DNA from: Bacillota bacterium
GTDB taxonomy: Bacteria > Bacillota_I > Bacilli_A > Izemoplasmatales > Hujiaoplasmataceae
Direction of reading: 5' to 3'
Assembly (NCBI GenBank): GCA_003245625.1
Contig: QKCT01000023.1
Location: 1-34,981, forward strand
Length of the DNA stretch: 34,981 bases
Under the pieces are notes generated by a model. It did no database searches, had not been told where the DNA came from, and saw only the letters and a list, made by a program, of their open reading frames with translations. This document shows, one piece after another, positions 1 to 8,139 of this stretch. The first letter of the stretch is position 1, and every line of letters begins with the position of its first letter. The translations under genes and the position numbers were made by a program.

Positions 1-9
1 CAAATCGTC

Positions 10-273
10 TTATTTGTATACTGAGAAGTCGATATTGCTGAATGTTTCGTTGTCTTCACTCTTATAGCCAGAAGCGAAGAGAGTATCATAAGTAAGTTGT
101 TTGTTGTCAATTGTTAGTGTGTCAATTGGAGAATAAGCAGTTCCCGCACCATTTTCACCAACGATAAAATGGATTTCTCCACGTTTTACGTAGATATTTA
201 CATTATCGAGGGCTTTCACTCCTGGAAAAGTCTTGGTGATGGACTTCATTTCAAGAATATTGTCGTTGTTCAA
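10..273 (-). pseudogene. Chimeric remnant: N-terminus of a sugar ABC transporter ATPase joined to the C-terminus of a sugar-binding protein
   Basis: The 87-residue frame opens with a TTG start behind an AGAGGTG ribosome binding site. Residues 1-43 match the start of XylG/RbsA-type sugar importer ATPases ([23 protein letters not shown]). The reading stops matching exactly inside Walker A: after GENGAG the expected K-S/T is replaced by TAYSPID. The remaining ~43 residues look like the C-terminal tail of a periplasmic-type sugar-binding protein (VTxDN-like and SGYxSED segments). It has no ATPase core, permease or ligand-binding body, so it cannot be a working transporter. An ancestral ATPase-permease-binding protein order, as in rbsACB, would give this product by one in-frame deletion. 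An assembly join is the alternative. Location beside xylAB suggests it was a xylose importer. The binding-protein half is a weaker assignment than the ATPase half. Confidence 0.7.
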
Positions 274-347
274 AATATCACCTCTTGGTGTAATGTATAT
301 ATGAAGATTATTGTTGTAGTTTTACAAATGAAAACTTACCTTACGAA

Positions 348-379
348 ATAGTTTACCACTTACACAAAGATATGTAAAG
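348..379. repeat. Palindromic repeat element, copy 1 (left of xylose genes)
   Basis: This copy begins with ATAGTTTACCACTTA, identical to copy 2 at 4463-4494, and ends with GTAAAG at the same distance (23 bases between the starts of GTTTAC and GTAAAG in both). The TTTAC and GTAAA arms form an inverted repeat. The element lies 75-106 bases upstream of the TTG start of the transporter remnant on the minus strand. The position and dyad symmetry suggest an operator, possibly for the neighbouring ROK regulator; this is inference. Confidence 0.55.
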
Positions 380-390
380 GGTTTCAAATG

Positions 391-406
391 TATTTCTATA
401 GAAATA
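391..406. promoter_or_regulatory. Perfect 16-bp palindrome between xylB and the transporter remnant
   Basis: TATTTCTATAGAAATA reads identically on both strands. It lies 17 bases downstream of the xylB stop codon on the minus strand, and 12 bases from palindromic element copy 1. There is no following T-run, so it does not look like a classic terminator. It could be a protein-binding site. Confidence 0.35.
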
Positions 407-422
407 AAGTCAGTAAATTACA

Positions 423-1895
423 CTATTTTTCGCTTAATAAAGGAAACAAAGGTTTCATATTTGGATAGAGTTTTTGGAAGGTCTGATATTTCTTTTGATA
501 CTCTTCGTGATTGTTTGAAATCGGATGAAAAATCTCCACTTCACGGATAATAGTTTCACAAGCTTGGCTTACAGAATCATATGCACCAGCACCAACCATA
601 GCTAAGATTGCAGCCCCTAATGCAGGGCCTTCCTCTGTGTGGATTTTAATAATATCAATGTTTAACATATCAGCTATCATTTGAACCCATACATGACTCT
701 TAGCTCCACCGCCGGTGATTCGAGCTTTCTTGATGTCGATACCAAGATTGCTGATTTGTTCAAAGGAATCTTTAAGACCAAATGTAACACCTTCTACAAC
801 AGCTCTACCAATTTCGGTTTGTGTATGATGAGCTCCTAACCCGAAGAACACACCTTTTGCATACGGGTCATTGACGGGAGCTCTTTCACCGGTTAGATAT
901 GGCAAGAAGAAGATAGAATCGTCAATTGGAGATTTGGATATTTCTTGGTAGAAGGAAACAAAATCATTCTTCTGAAGGATTTGTTCCAACCACCACTTAA
1001 TCGTCCCGGCTGCGTTTAACATAACGGCCATGGTATGGTATTTATCATTTGCATGGGCATAGGATTGAAAGTGGTTTTTATAGTCGACATTATACGTGTC
1101 ACTAGCCACAAAAACAACACCACTGGTTCCTAATGATATACTGGCTTCTCCATCGTTGACAATACCCATTCCGACTGCACCGACTGCTTGATCTCCACCA
1201 CCGATAATAATAGGAACTTTATGGTGAATGTGCAACAATTCAGATAAATCTTTGGTGAGATATCCAATTTTTTCATAACTTTCAAATATTTGTGGTAACA
1301 TTTCCTCTTTAATTGAAAGAATCTCTAACATTTCTTTGCTATATTGTTTGTTTTTACAATCAAAGAACAATGTTCCGGAAAGATCTGACACATCACTGGC
1401 AAATACACCACTTAAACGATAAGCAATGTAGTCTTTTGGTAACATGATTTTACTTATTTTTTCAAAGATTTCAGGTTCATTGTTTTTCACCCAAAGGATC
1501 TTTGGTGCTGTTAATCCTGTTAGTGCAATATTGCCTGTATATTCAAGCAACCGTTCGATTCCTATTTCTTCGTTTAAATAATCGACTTCTTTGATTGTTC
1601 TTTGATCATTCCATAAAAGAGCATTTCTAAGAACGCGATCTTGATCGTCCAAAATGACTAAGCCATGCATTTGACCAGAAAAACCAATTCCTTCTATCTG
1701 ATCCTCGTAACCAAGAATGATATTCTTTAGTCCTGAGAATGTTTGGTCAAACCAAGTATATGGATCTTGTTCTGTCCATGATGCTCGAGGAATCAGCACT
1801 TCATATGATTTTGAAACTGTTTTTATTACTTCGCCGTCTTTTTTAACCAGAGCCAATTTTACTCCGGATGTCCCCAAATCTATGCCAATATACAT
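423..1895 (-). CDS. xylB: Xylulokinase
   Basis: XylB phosphorylates D-xylulose with ATP to xylulose 5-phosphate, feeding the cytoplasmic pentose phosphate pathway. The 490-residue product has the full length of the family. It shows the FGGY-kinase ATP-binding start (IGIDLGTSGVK, residues 3-13), the xylulokinase-type GQMHGLV segment near residue 76, a G-G-G-D-Q-A-V motif in the middle, and the C-terminal GGGAKS motif of the FGGY fold. It begins with ATG four bases after the xylA stop, with only a weak AGG upstream, so it is probably translated by coupling from xylA. Glycerol kinase is the nearest alternative family, but the pairing with xylA settles the call. No obvious terminator follows it. 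Confidence 0.95.
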   Translation of the reverse strand: MYIGIDLGTSGVKLALVKKDGEVIKTVSKSYEVLIPRASWTEQDPYTWFDQTFSGLKNIILGYEDQIEGIGFSGQMHGLVILDDQDRVLRNALLWNDQRTIKEVDYLNEEIGIERLLEYTGNIALTGLTAPKILWVKNNEPEIFEKISKIMLPKDYIAYRLSGVFASDVSDLSGTLFFDCKNKQYSKEMLEILSIKEEMLPQIFESYEKIGYLTKDLSELLHIHHKVPIIIGGGDQAVGAVGMGIVNDGEASISLGTSGVVFVASDTYNVDYKNHFQSYAHANDKYHTMAVMLNAAGTIKWWLEQILQKNDFVSFYQEISKSPIDDSIFFLPYLTGERAPVNDPYAKGVFFGLGAHHTQTEIGRAVVEGVTFGLKDSFEQISNLGIDIKKARITGGGAKSHVWVQMIADMLNIDIIKIHTEEGPALGAAILAMVGAGAYDSVSQACETIIREVEIFHPISNNHEEYQKKYQTFQKLYPNMKPLFPLLSEK

Positions 1896-1899
1896 ATCA

Positions 1900-3219
1900 T
1901 TAACCTAAGATGTATTGATTTAGTATAGCTTCTAATAATTCTTGTCTTCCTGGTTCATTCGGTTCCATTTCTTTTTTAGTGAATACATATTCTTCTAAAT
2001 CCTTAAAGCCAACTTCATTGGAAACTATTTTTTTACCAATACCAGTTTCATAAGAGCGATATCTCTTTTCCAAATTGTTCTCAAGAATTTTATCTTCCCA
2101 CAAACGAGCAGCGATTCTTAAGCCCGCAGCATAGGTATCCATCCCTGCGATATGAGCGATTAACAAATCTTCTTCCGTGAAGGAAGATCTTCTTACCTTG
2201 GCATCAAAGTTTAAGCCACCAGTAGTGAATCCACCAGCTCTAATGATTTCGTACATTGCAAGAACACTTCCATAAATATCAGTAGGGAATTGATCGGTAT
2301 CCCATCCTAATAATAGGTCGCCTTGATTTGCATCCACACTTCCAAGCATACCATTGATTGCTGCCAATCTTAATTCATGATTCATTGTATGGGTAGCCAA
2401 TGTTGCATGGTTGGTTTCGATGTTCAATTTAAAGTATTGATCTAAGTTGTATTGTCTTAAAAATGAAATGACTGTTGCACTATCGAAGTCATATTGATGT
2501 TTTGTTGGTTCCTTCGGTTTTGGTTCGATATAGAATTGCCCCTTGAATCCAATTTCTTTTGCATAATTCACTGCTAATTGTAAGAAACGAGCAAAATTAT
2601 CTAATTCGAGTTTCATATCGGTATTCAATAATGTTTCATAACCTTCTCTACCGCCCCAGAATACATATCCAGCGCCGCCGAGACGTTTTGTAATTTCCAT
2701 TGCTTTTTTTGTTTGTGCAGCCGCAAATGCAAATACATCTGCGTTGGGACTCGTACTAGCACCGTTGACAAAACGTTTATTACCGAATAAATTAGCAGTA
2801 CCCCAAAGTAATTTGATTCCAGTACGCTTCATTTCAACTTCAATAACATCTACAATTTCGTCTAGGACTTTATTTGTTTCTTCCAAAGTGTCTTGTTCTG
2901 GAGCGATATCTCTGTCATGGAAACAGAAGTATTCGATTCCTAGTTTTTCCATGAACTCAAACGCAACCTTCACACGTAGTTTTGCTTTTTCGATATCATC
3001 GCTGACGGAATCATCCCAAGAACGTTCCATTGTTTCGCTACCAAATGGATCTACTCCAGATCCGGTTAATGTATGCCAATAAGCCATGGAAAACTTTAAA
3101 TGGTCTTTCATTGATTTTCCTAAAATGACCTCTTCTGGATTGTAATATTTAAATGCAAATGGGTTAGTGCTTTTAGAACCTTCGTATTTTACTGGTTCGA
3201 TTTTTTCAAAAAATTTCAT
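1900..3219 (-). CDS. xylA: Xylose isomerase
   Basis: XylA interconverts D-xylose and D-xylulose in the cytoplasm using two divalent metal ions. The 439-residue length is that of the longer class II isomerases. Visible hallmarks are the catalytic-histidine segment [11 protein letters not shown] (about residue 100), the [16 protein letters not shown] signature, the metal-site segment [16 protein letters not shown], and DANQGD....WDTDQFP. The ATG follows a good AAGGAG site. It leads a two-gene xylA-xylB unit divergent from xylR, with 82 bases between the two starts; the regulator therefore probably acts in that gap. No convincing -35/-10 pair was found for this strand. Confidence 0.97.
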   Translation of the reverse strand: MKFFEKIEPVKYEGSKSTNPFAFKYYNPEEVILGKSMKDHLKFSMAYWHTLTGSGVDPFGSETMERSWDDSVSDDIEKAKLRVKVAFEFMEKLGIEYFCFHDRDIAPEQDTLEETNKVLDEIVDVIEVEMKRTGIKLLWGTANLFGNKRFVNGASTSPNADVFAFAAAQTKKAMEITKRLGGAGYVFWGGREGYETLLNTDMKLELDNFARFLQLAVNYAKEIGFKGQFYIEPKPKEPTKHQYDFDSATVISFLRQYNLDQYFKLNIETNHATLATHTMNHELRLAAINGMLGSVDANQGDLLLGWDTDQFPTDIYGSVLAMYEIIRAGGFTTGGLNFDAKVRRSSFTEEDLLIAHIAGMDTYAAGLRIAARLWEDKILENNLEKRYRSYETGIGKKIVSNEVGFKDLEEYVFTKKEMEPNEPGRQELLEAILNQYILG

Positions 3220-3245
3220 ATTTATCTCCTTAATCTAAAAGTAGT

Positions 3246-3274
3246 TTGATTATCGTTTTTGTTTGTTATATAAT
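3246..3274 (+). promoter_or_regulatory. Sigma-A promoter of xylR
   Basis: TTGATT at 3246-3251 and TATAAT at 3269-3274 are separated by 17 bases. Transcription would begin near 3281, leaving a leader of about 20 bases before the xylR TTG start. The promoter lies inside the xylA-xylR divergent gap, so one operator there could control both directions. Confidence 0.65.
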
Positions 3275-3301
3275 GGGATTAACTTGCGGCAGGTGATAGT
3301 A

Positions 3302-4444
3302 TTGAAGACAACAAATTCAAAATCCATTAAAATCAAAAATATGAATTTGGTAATCGACAAAATGGTTGAAATCAAAGAAACTTCTCGTGTGGAATTAGCG
3401 AGAATTACAACGTTAAATAAAGCAACGATTTCTTCGATTATCAAGGAACTAATCGACAAACATATCGTTGTCGAATTGGATAAAAAAATCAAGACAAGCG
3501 GTCGCTCTGCAAATGCGATTATTTTAAATAAAAATGCAGGGCGCATTTTAAGTATGGATCTTCAAACTCATCGTATTCATGGTGTGGTTACCAATTTATT
3601 TGGTGAAGTTTTGTTTGAGATTAGGAAACCAATTTCAAATCCCGATTTCAGTCCTTATTTAAAAGTCTTGCTCCAAACAATCGATGAGCTAAAACATAAT
3701 ACATATGATTCAACGTATGGAATCATCGGAATTGGAATTGGCGTCTACGGAATTCTATCGGAAACAAAAAAGATTGTTTTCGCACCGTTTTCATCTTGGA
3801 AAGACATCGAACTTAAAAAAATAGTAGAGGAATATTCAGGACTGCCAACATACGTTGAAAATGAAGCTAACATCTCCGCATTGGGAGAGAATAGAATCTA
3901 TTCAAATCAAGAAAACCTTATTGCGTTAAACATTGGTCTTGGTGTTGGTATGGGAATTATTATCAAAGATCATTTATATACAGGTCAAGATGGTTTCGCA
4001 GGTGAAATAGGACATACAATTATTGTTCCAAACGGAAAGAAATGCGTGTGTGGTAATCATGGTTGTGTGGAACGATATATTTCTGATGTCGCTCTCGAAG
4101 AACAATATTTTGAGCGTTCTAATGAGCAAATCACTATTGATGAATTTATCGTGAGACTCAAAGCAAAAGACCCCATTGCGGAAGGTATTTATGATGAGTT
4201 TATAAAATATATGGCGATTACGATTAATAATATTTCGCAAATCCTTAATCCTGAAACGATTATTATCAATAGCAAGGTCATCGAAAACATACCTGAAAGC
4301 ATTTCTGAAATAAAGAATCGCTTACGCTCTCAAATTATGACATTACACTTATTGACAACTTCGACCTATAAATCCAAAACAAATCTCCTCGGATTGACCT
4401 ATGTGTTAAGTAAAGATTTTTTCCGAGTAAAAGAAGAGGATTAG
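3302..4444 (+). CDS. xylR: ROK-family transcriptional regulator, XylR type
   Basis: The protein has an N-terminal winged helix-turn-helix (about residues 15-65, with RVELARITTLNKATISSII) followed by a ROK sugar-kinase-like domain. The ROK zinc-binding signature CVCGNHGCVE is intact, as is the GLGVG phosphate-loop-like segment. XylR proteins of this type repress xylose genes and release DNA when xylose binds. Divergent placement from xylA supports that role. I prefer the TTG at 3302 because AGGTGAT lies six bases upstream and the protein then starts like other XylRs; an in-frame TTG at 3263 falls upstream of the likely transcription start. The product is 380 residues. A kinase role is unlikely because of the DNA-binding domain. 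Confidence 0.9.
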   Translation: MKTTNSKSIKIKNMNLVIDKMVEIKETSRVELARITTLNKATISSIIKELIDKHIVVELDKKIKTSGRSANAIILNKNAGRILSMDLQTHRIHGVVTNLFGEVLFEIRKPISNPDFSPYLKVLLQTIDELKHNTYDSTYGIIGIGIGVYGILSETKKIVFAPFSSWKDIELKKIVEEYSGLPTYVENEANISALGENRIYSNQENLIALNIGLGVGMGIIIKDHLYTGQDGFAGEIGHTIIVPNGKKCVCGNHGCVERYISDVALEEQYFERSNEQITIDEFIVRLKAKDPIAEGIYDEFIKYMAITINNISQILNPETIIINSKVIENIPESISEIKNRLRSQIMTLHLLTTSTYKSKTNLLGLTYVLSKDFFRVKEED

Positions 4445-4462
4445 GTTTGGTATTATTCAAAG

Positions 4463-4494
4463 ATAGTTTACCACTTAAATTATGTTTTGTAAAG
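4463..4494. repeat. Palindromic repeat element, copy 2 (right of xylose genes)
   Basis: ATAGTTTACCACTTA and GTAAAG occur in the same arrangement and at the same spacing as in copy 1 at 348-379. It begins 18 bases after the xylR stop and about 195 bases before pgi. TTTAC and GTAAA form the dyad arms. It could be an operator for the downstream gene, or one edge of a unit bracketed by the two copies. Confidence 0.55.
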
Positions 4495-4606
4495 AAAAAT
4501 CCTTAATGATTTATACTTTCTCAAATCGAGTCGGAAGGATTATCTAGATATGATGCTATTTTTAAGGTTTTGTGTTGAAATAATGTAACAATTTTCATTC
4601 GCATAG

Positions 4607-4637
4607 AACGATGGAAAAACCATCGTTTTTTCTTTTT
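4607..4637 (+). terminator. Intrinsic terminator upstream of pgi
   Basis: AACGATGG and CCATCGTT form an 8-bp stem around an AAAAA loop, followed by a T-rich tract (six T, C, five T). It would end transcripts reading through from xylR, about 160 bases upstream. It lies just before the pgi promoter, so it insulates pgi from the xylose locus. Confidence 0.8.
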
Positions 4638-4652
4638 CAAATAAGGGTAGTA

Positions 4653-4661
4653 TGTTATAAT
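4653..4661 (+). promoter_or_regulatory. Extended -10 promoter of pgi
   Basis: TG, one base, then TATAAT at 4656-4661 form an extended -10 element 28 bases before the pgi start codon. No good -35 is visible, which is usual for this promoter class. Confidence 0.6.
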
Positions 4662-4688
4662 AAGTTGTATAAAAATTTGGAGGTTATT

Positions 4689-6023
4689 ATGGAGCAATAC
4701 TTGAATGTTGATTTTCGTTATGCGATGTCATTCATTGATGAAAATGAACTAAATCAGATAAAAAAAGAAGTCTTAGAAGCTCGTAAAATATTAGATGAAA
4801 AGAGTGGATTAGGGAGCGATTACTTGGGATGGGTAAATCTCCCGACAGATTTTGATAAACAAGAACTAGAGAGGATTCTTTTAGCTGCAAAGAAGATTCG
4901 TAAGCAATCGAATGTCCTATTGGTAATTGGAATCGGCGGATCTTATTTAGGATCTAAAGCGGCGATTGAATACTTAAAGCCTTATTTTCCCAAACGAAAA
5001 GGATTTGAGGTATTGTTTGCTGGACAAAATATGTCCTCGACATATCTTGCTGAACTCTATGACTACTTGAAAAATAAGAGTTTTTCTATCAATGTAATTT
5101 CAAAATCCGGAACAACGACAGAACCAGCAATTGCATTCCGACTTTTCAAAACATTATTGGAAGAGAAATACGGCATGGAAGAAGCAAAAGAAAGAATCTA
5201 TGCAACAACAGATAAAAGCAAAGGGGCATTGAGAAAACTAGCTGATCAGAATGGATATGAAACATTTATTGTTCCAGATGATATCGGCGGAAGATATTCT
5301 GTGTTAACTCCAGTCGGATTACTCCCGATTGCTGCTGCCGGAATCAAAGTAAAAGAGATGTTAAAAGGCGCAAATGCTGCAAAACGATTTTATGCTAAGA
5401 AAACAGTAGAAAAAAATGATGTTTTAATGTATGCTGCGGTTCGAAATCTTTTGTATCGAAATGGCAAATATGTAGAAATGTTAATCAACTACGAACCAAG
5501 ATTAAACTATTTCGCAGAATGGTGGAAACAATTATTCGGTGAATCCGAAGGAAAAGATAATAAAGGTTTATTTGTTGGAAGTGCATCTTTCTCAACAGAT
5601 CTTCATTCCTTGGGACAATATATTCAAGAAGGCGAAAGGATTCTTTTGGAAACAGTGCTAAGCATTAAGAATCCAATGGAAGATGTTCAAATTGAAGCGG
5701 ACAATCAAAACCTGGATGGGTTGAATTACCTGAAAGGGAATGGTGTAGATTATGTCAATAAGCAAGCGTTAAGGGGCACTCTTTTAGCTCACAAAGACGG
5801 TGGCGTTCCTAATATTGTAATCGAAATCCCTGAAGTATCTGCTTATAGTTTTGGATATTTGGTTTATTTCTTTGAATTGGCTTGTGGCGTGTCTGGATAC
5901 ACATTGGATGTCAATCCATTTAATCAACCAGGAGTAGAAGCATATAAGAAGAATATGTTTGCACTGCTTGGGAAACCAGGATTCGAAGAATTGAAACAAC
6001 AATTAGAAGAGAAGTTAAAATAA
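4689..6023 (+). CDS. pgi: Glucose-6-phosphate isomerase
   Basis: Pgi interconverts glucose 6-phosphate and fructose 6-phosphate in the cytoplasm. The 444-residue product matches the short Bacillota form of the enzyme. It shows the SIS-domain phosphate-binding segments GIGGSYLGS (about residues 80-88) and [10 protein letters not shown] (about 139-148), and the [17 protein letters not shown] signature. The ATG at 4689 is preceded by GGAGG at 4679-4683. A longer in-frame start at 4611 lies inside the terminator hairpin and upstream of the promoter, so it was rejected. It appears to be transcribed alone and ends at a strong bidirectional terminator. Confidence 0.97.
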   Translation: MEQYLNVDFRYAMSFIDENELNQIKKEVLEARKILDEKSGLGSDYLGWVNLPTDFDKQELERILLAAKKIRKQSNVLLVIGIGGSYLGSKAAIEYLKPYFPKRKGFEVLFAGQNMSSTYLAELYDYLKNKSFSINVISKSGTTTEPAIAFRLFKTLLEEKYGMEEAKERIYATTDKSKGALRKLADQNGYETFIVPDDIGGRYSVLTPVGLLPIAAAGIKVKEMLKGANAAKRFYAKKTVEKNDVLMYAAVRNLLYRNGKYVEMLINYEPRLNYFAEWWKQLFGESEGKDNKGLFVGSASFSTDLHSLGQYIQEGERILLETVLSIKNPMEDVQIEADNQNLDGLNYLKGNGVDYVNKQALRGTLLAHKDGGVPNIVIEIPEVSAYSFGYLVYFFELACGVSGYTLDVNPFNQPGVEAYKKNMFALLGKPGFEELKQQLEEKLK

Positions 6024-6028
6024 AAAAG

Positions 6029-6060
6029 AATTCCACTCATTATTTTGAGTGGAATTTTTT
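6029..6060. terminator. Bidirectional terminator between pgi and the lipid kinase gene
   Basis: AATTCCACTCA (6029-6039) and TGAGTGGAATT (6046-6056) form a perfect 11-bp stem with a six-base loop. A run of A precedes it and a run of T follows it, so it can act on both strands. It also contains the last codons and stop of the minus-strand gene. Confidence 0.9.
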
Positions 6061-6930
6061 AAATATCGATTGTTTAAAATGACGATGACGGAACGCGTGG
6101 AATTCTTTTGTAGTATATTGAGTAATCACGATATCGTTGATATTTGATAGTACTTCTCCGTCTGTTTGGAAGTAATATTCTTCCTCTGTTTTAATTCGAA
6201 TTTCTTTCCCTTTTAAGAAATCGACTTTACTTTTTATATAGCGATGCCAACCAAAGAAAATTGTCACAAATAGTAATTGAATTAAGAAATTATTTAGATC
6301 ATGAGCGACCATGACAACGAAATCATCATCGGTAATATCAGCTTTCGGAGCGACTTTCATTCCGCCACCAAAATATTTTCCGTTTTGGACGACGACTAAA
6401 TAACTCTTCTTATAATTGTATTCCTTGCCATCTATTATTACTTGGAAATCACGCTTTTGATAGTTGATAATGGCTCGGAAAAAGTTGATACTGTAAGATA
6501 ACTTCCCTTTCTTCTTGTCTTTATCGACATAATGACAGATTAAGGAGTCGATTCCGATTCCGGCACCATTGATAAATTTAAAGTCACCTTGATTTGTATG
6601 GGCATTACCGATGTTGATAACACCTTTTTTAATCGGCTTAAGACTACGTAAAAAGTCGTTCCCAGATCCGGATTTTGCTAGATAGATGTTCTGTTTGATA
6701 CTGTGAACATCCACATGATTCACGAGGTAATTGATTGATCCATCTCCACCGAGATATAGGATATCGGTAATTTTAGGATGTTTGTCTAGAAAATCGTTTA
6801 GGTTCTCAATCTTTAGCGTCGACTTTAGTAAAAAAGGAATGGAGTTTCTCTGGAAAAATTTGACCATTTTATTGGTTGTTTTTTTTGATTTCTTGTTACT
6901 GGACAACGGATTGTGAATGATCAGAAACAC
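6040..6930 (-). CDS. Diacylglycerol kinase family lipid kinase
   Basis: The product belongs to the DAGK catalytic family (DgkB/YegS-like), soluble or membrane-associated enzymes that phosphorylate lipids such as diacylglycerol. The 296-residue length is typical. Visible features are the N-terminal HNP segment, the nucleotide-binding GGDGSIN motif at residues 61-67, the SGSGNDFLR motif near residue 87, and the acidic DGE segment close to the C-terminus. A GTG start follows GAGGTG at good spacing. It may recycle diacylglycerol from membrane lipid turnover, but the true substrate cannot be read from sequence. It stands alone on the minus strand, convergent with pgi. Confidence 0.88.
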   Translation of the reverse strand: MFLIIHNPLSSNKKSKKTTNKMVKFFQRNSIPFLLKSTLKIENLNDFLDKHPKITDILYLGGDGSINYLVNHVDVHSIKQNIYLAKSGSGNDFLRSLKPIKKGVINIGNAHTNQGDFKFINGAGIGIDSLICHYVDKDKKKGKLSYSINFFRAIINYQKRDFQVIIDGKEYNYKKSYLVVVQNGKYFGGGMKVAPKADITDDDFVVMVAHDLNNFLIQLLFVTIFFGWHRYIKSKVDFLKGKEIRIKTEEEYYFQTDGEVLSNINDIVITQYTTKEFHAFRHRHFKQSIFKKFHSK

Positions 6931-6978
6931 GAAGAATCACCTCGATTTAAGTTCGTTGGGAAAAATCACCTATAAAAT

Positions 6979-6987
6979 ATTATAGCA
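6979..6987 (-). promoter_or_regulatory. Extended -10 promoter of the lipid kinase gene
   Basis: On the minus strand TG, one base, then TATAAT (plus-strand 6979-6984) lies about 50 bases upstream of the GTG start. No clear -35 was found. Confidence 0.5.
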
Positions 6988-7047
6988 CAAACCTGAAATC
7001 TGATTGCGAGAAACTATGATATTCCTTTTTATTCGTTCGAAAATCCA

Positions 7048-7074
7048 TTGATTTTGTGTTTTTTATGTTATAAT
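7048..7074 (+). promoter_or_regulatory. Promoter of the tsa cluster
   Basis: An extended -10 (TG, one base, TATAAT at 7069-7074) lies 36 bases before tsaE. A TTGATT at 7048-7053 could serve as a -35, but the 15-base spacing is short. Confidence 0.55.
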
Positions 7075-7109
7075 TTTACTATGAAAAATATTGAGTTAGG
7101 AGGGGTAAA

Positions 7110-7589
7110 GTGGAAACGAAAATTCAGATTAAAACATTAGATGATACCGATAAGTTTGCTGCGATTATGGCTGATCTGCTTTTCCCTGGATTCATACTTG
7201 GACTTACAGGTGATTTAGGATCGGGGAAAACCACTTTTACAAAACACCTTGCGAAGCATATGGGTATCAAGGCAAATTTAAACTCTCCTACGTTTACGAT
7301 CTTAAAGACTTATAATCACGAAAAACTCAATCTATATCATATGGATGTTTATCGGTTGGAAGATATTGGATATGATTACGAATTGGATGATTTTATATAC
7401 GGTGACGGTGTCAGCGTGATCGAATGGTATCCTTATATTCAAACAATGCTCCCAAACGATATGCTTAGGGTTTCCATTTGCGTAGGCGAAAATGGAACCC
7501 GAGAAGTAACCATCCAAGGAGAAGGGGGGTACGAAGACGTTGTCAAAGCAATTGATCATCGATACCGCAACGAAGTACATTTATCTTAG
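7110..7589 (+). CDS. tsaE: tRNA threonylcarbamoyladenosine biosynthesis ATPase TsaE
   Basis: TsaE is the ATPase that works with TsaB and TsaD to install N6-threonylcarbamoyladenosine (t6A) at position 37 of ANN-decoding tRNAs. The 159-residue product has the family's P-loop GDLGSGKTT at residues 34-42, the LNSPTFTILKTY segment that follows it, and the later HMDVYRL and VIEWYP motifs. The GTG start follows AGGAGGGG. It is the first gene of tsaE-tsaB-rimI-tsaD, the usual order in Bacillota. Its last 50 bases overlap the start of tsaB in another frame. Confidence 0.95.
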   Translation: METKIQIKTLDDTDKFAAIMADLLFPGFILGLTGDLGSGKTTFTKHLAKHMGIKANLNSPTFTILKTYNHEKLNLYHMDVYRLEDIGYDYELDDFIYGDGVSVIEWYPYIQTMLPNDMLRVSICVGENGTREVTIQGEGGYEDVVKAIDHRYRNEVHLS

Positions 7590-8139
7590 TTTGGTAGTAG
7601 ATAATAAGGAAGTTGAAAGTGTTTATCAACAAGGAGACAATAATCATTCGGTTACCATCATCCCGTTACTTGATGAGTTATTACAGAAAGCAAATCTTTC
7701 TTTACAAGAATTGGATGAAGTAATTGTCGGAATTGGTCCCGGAAGTTATACAGGTGTTAGAATCGGTGTAACAGTAGCGAAAATGATTGGTTATCTAAAT
7801 CAAATCAGAGTTCGCACCATCTCTTCTTTAGCTTTAATTGCTTCCGCTTCGGATCAACGTTATGTGATCCCTTATGTGGACGCAAGAAGAGGGAACGCAT
7901 TTGTCACTTGTTTGAAACAAGAGAATAATATGCTTTCATTTGTGACAGAAGAATCATTAGAAAATTTAGAGCAATACTTAAAACAATTTGACTTTGAATA
8001 TGAGCTGATTGAAGAAGGAAAACCAAACGTAAAAAAAATATTGGCTTCCAACTTACTCGAAGATGTCGGTGATATTCATGAATTAAAACCGAACTACCTA
8101 AGAATCACGGAAGCAGAAAGAAATAAAAATGGAAATTAA
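7540..8139 (+). CDS. tsaB: tRNA threonylcarbamoyladenosine biosynthesis scaffold TsaB
   Basis: TsaB is an inactive relative of TsaD that forms the TsaBD heterodimer core for t6A transfer. The N-terminal LIIDTAT segment and the GIGPGSYTGVRIGV motif (about residues 65-78) are diagnostic. The 199-residue length is a little short for the family (about 220-240). The chosen TTG at 7540 has a G-rich site (7524-7529) about ten bases upstream and gives the expected N-terminus. This creates a 50-base overlap with tsaE, larger than usual. The C-terminus overlaps rimI by 11 bases. Confidence 0.92.
   Translation: MSKQLIIDTATKYIYLSLVVDNKEVESVYQQGDNNHSVTIIPLLDELLQKANLSLQELDEVIVGIGPGSYTGVRIGVTVAKMIGYLNQIRVRTISSLALIASASDQRYVIPYVDARRGNAFVTCLKQENNMLSFVTEESLENLEQYLKQFDFEYELIEEGKPNVKKILASNLLEDVGDIHELKPNYLRITEAERNKNGN

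Noticed and set aside
279-290. CACC-TCTT-GGTG hairpin covering the ribosome binding site of the transporter remnant
   Set aside because: A 4-bp stem is too small to call a regulatory structure, and the gene is a remnant.
4611-4688. A longer N-terminus for pgi
   Set aside because: The extension falls within the terminator hairpin and upstream of the -10 element; the ATG at 4689 has the good ribosome binding site.
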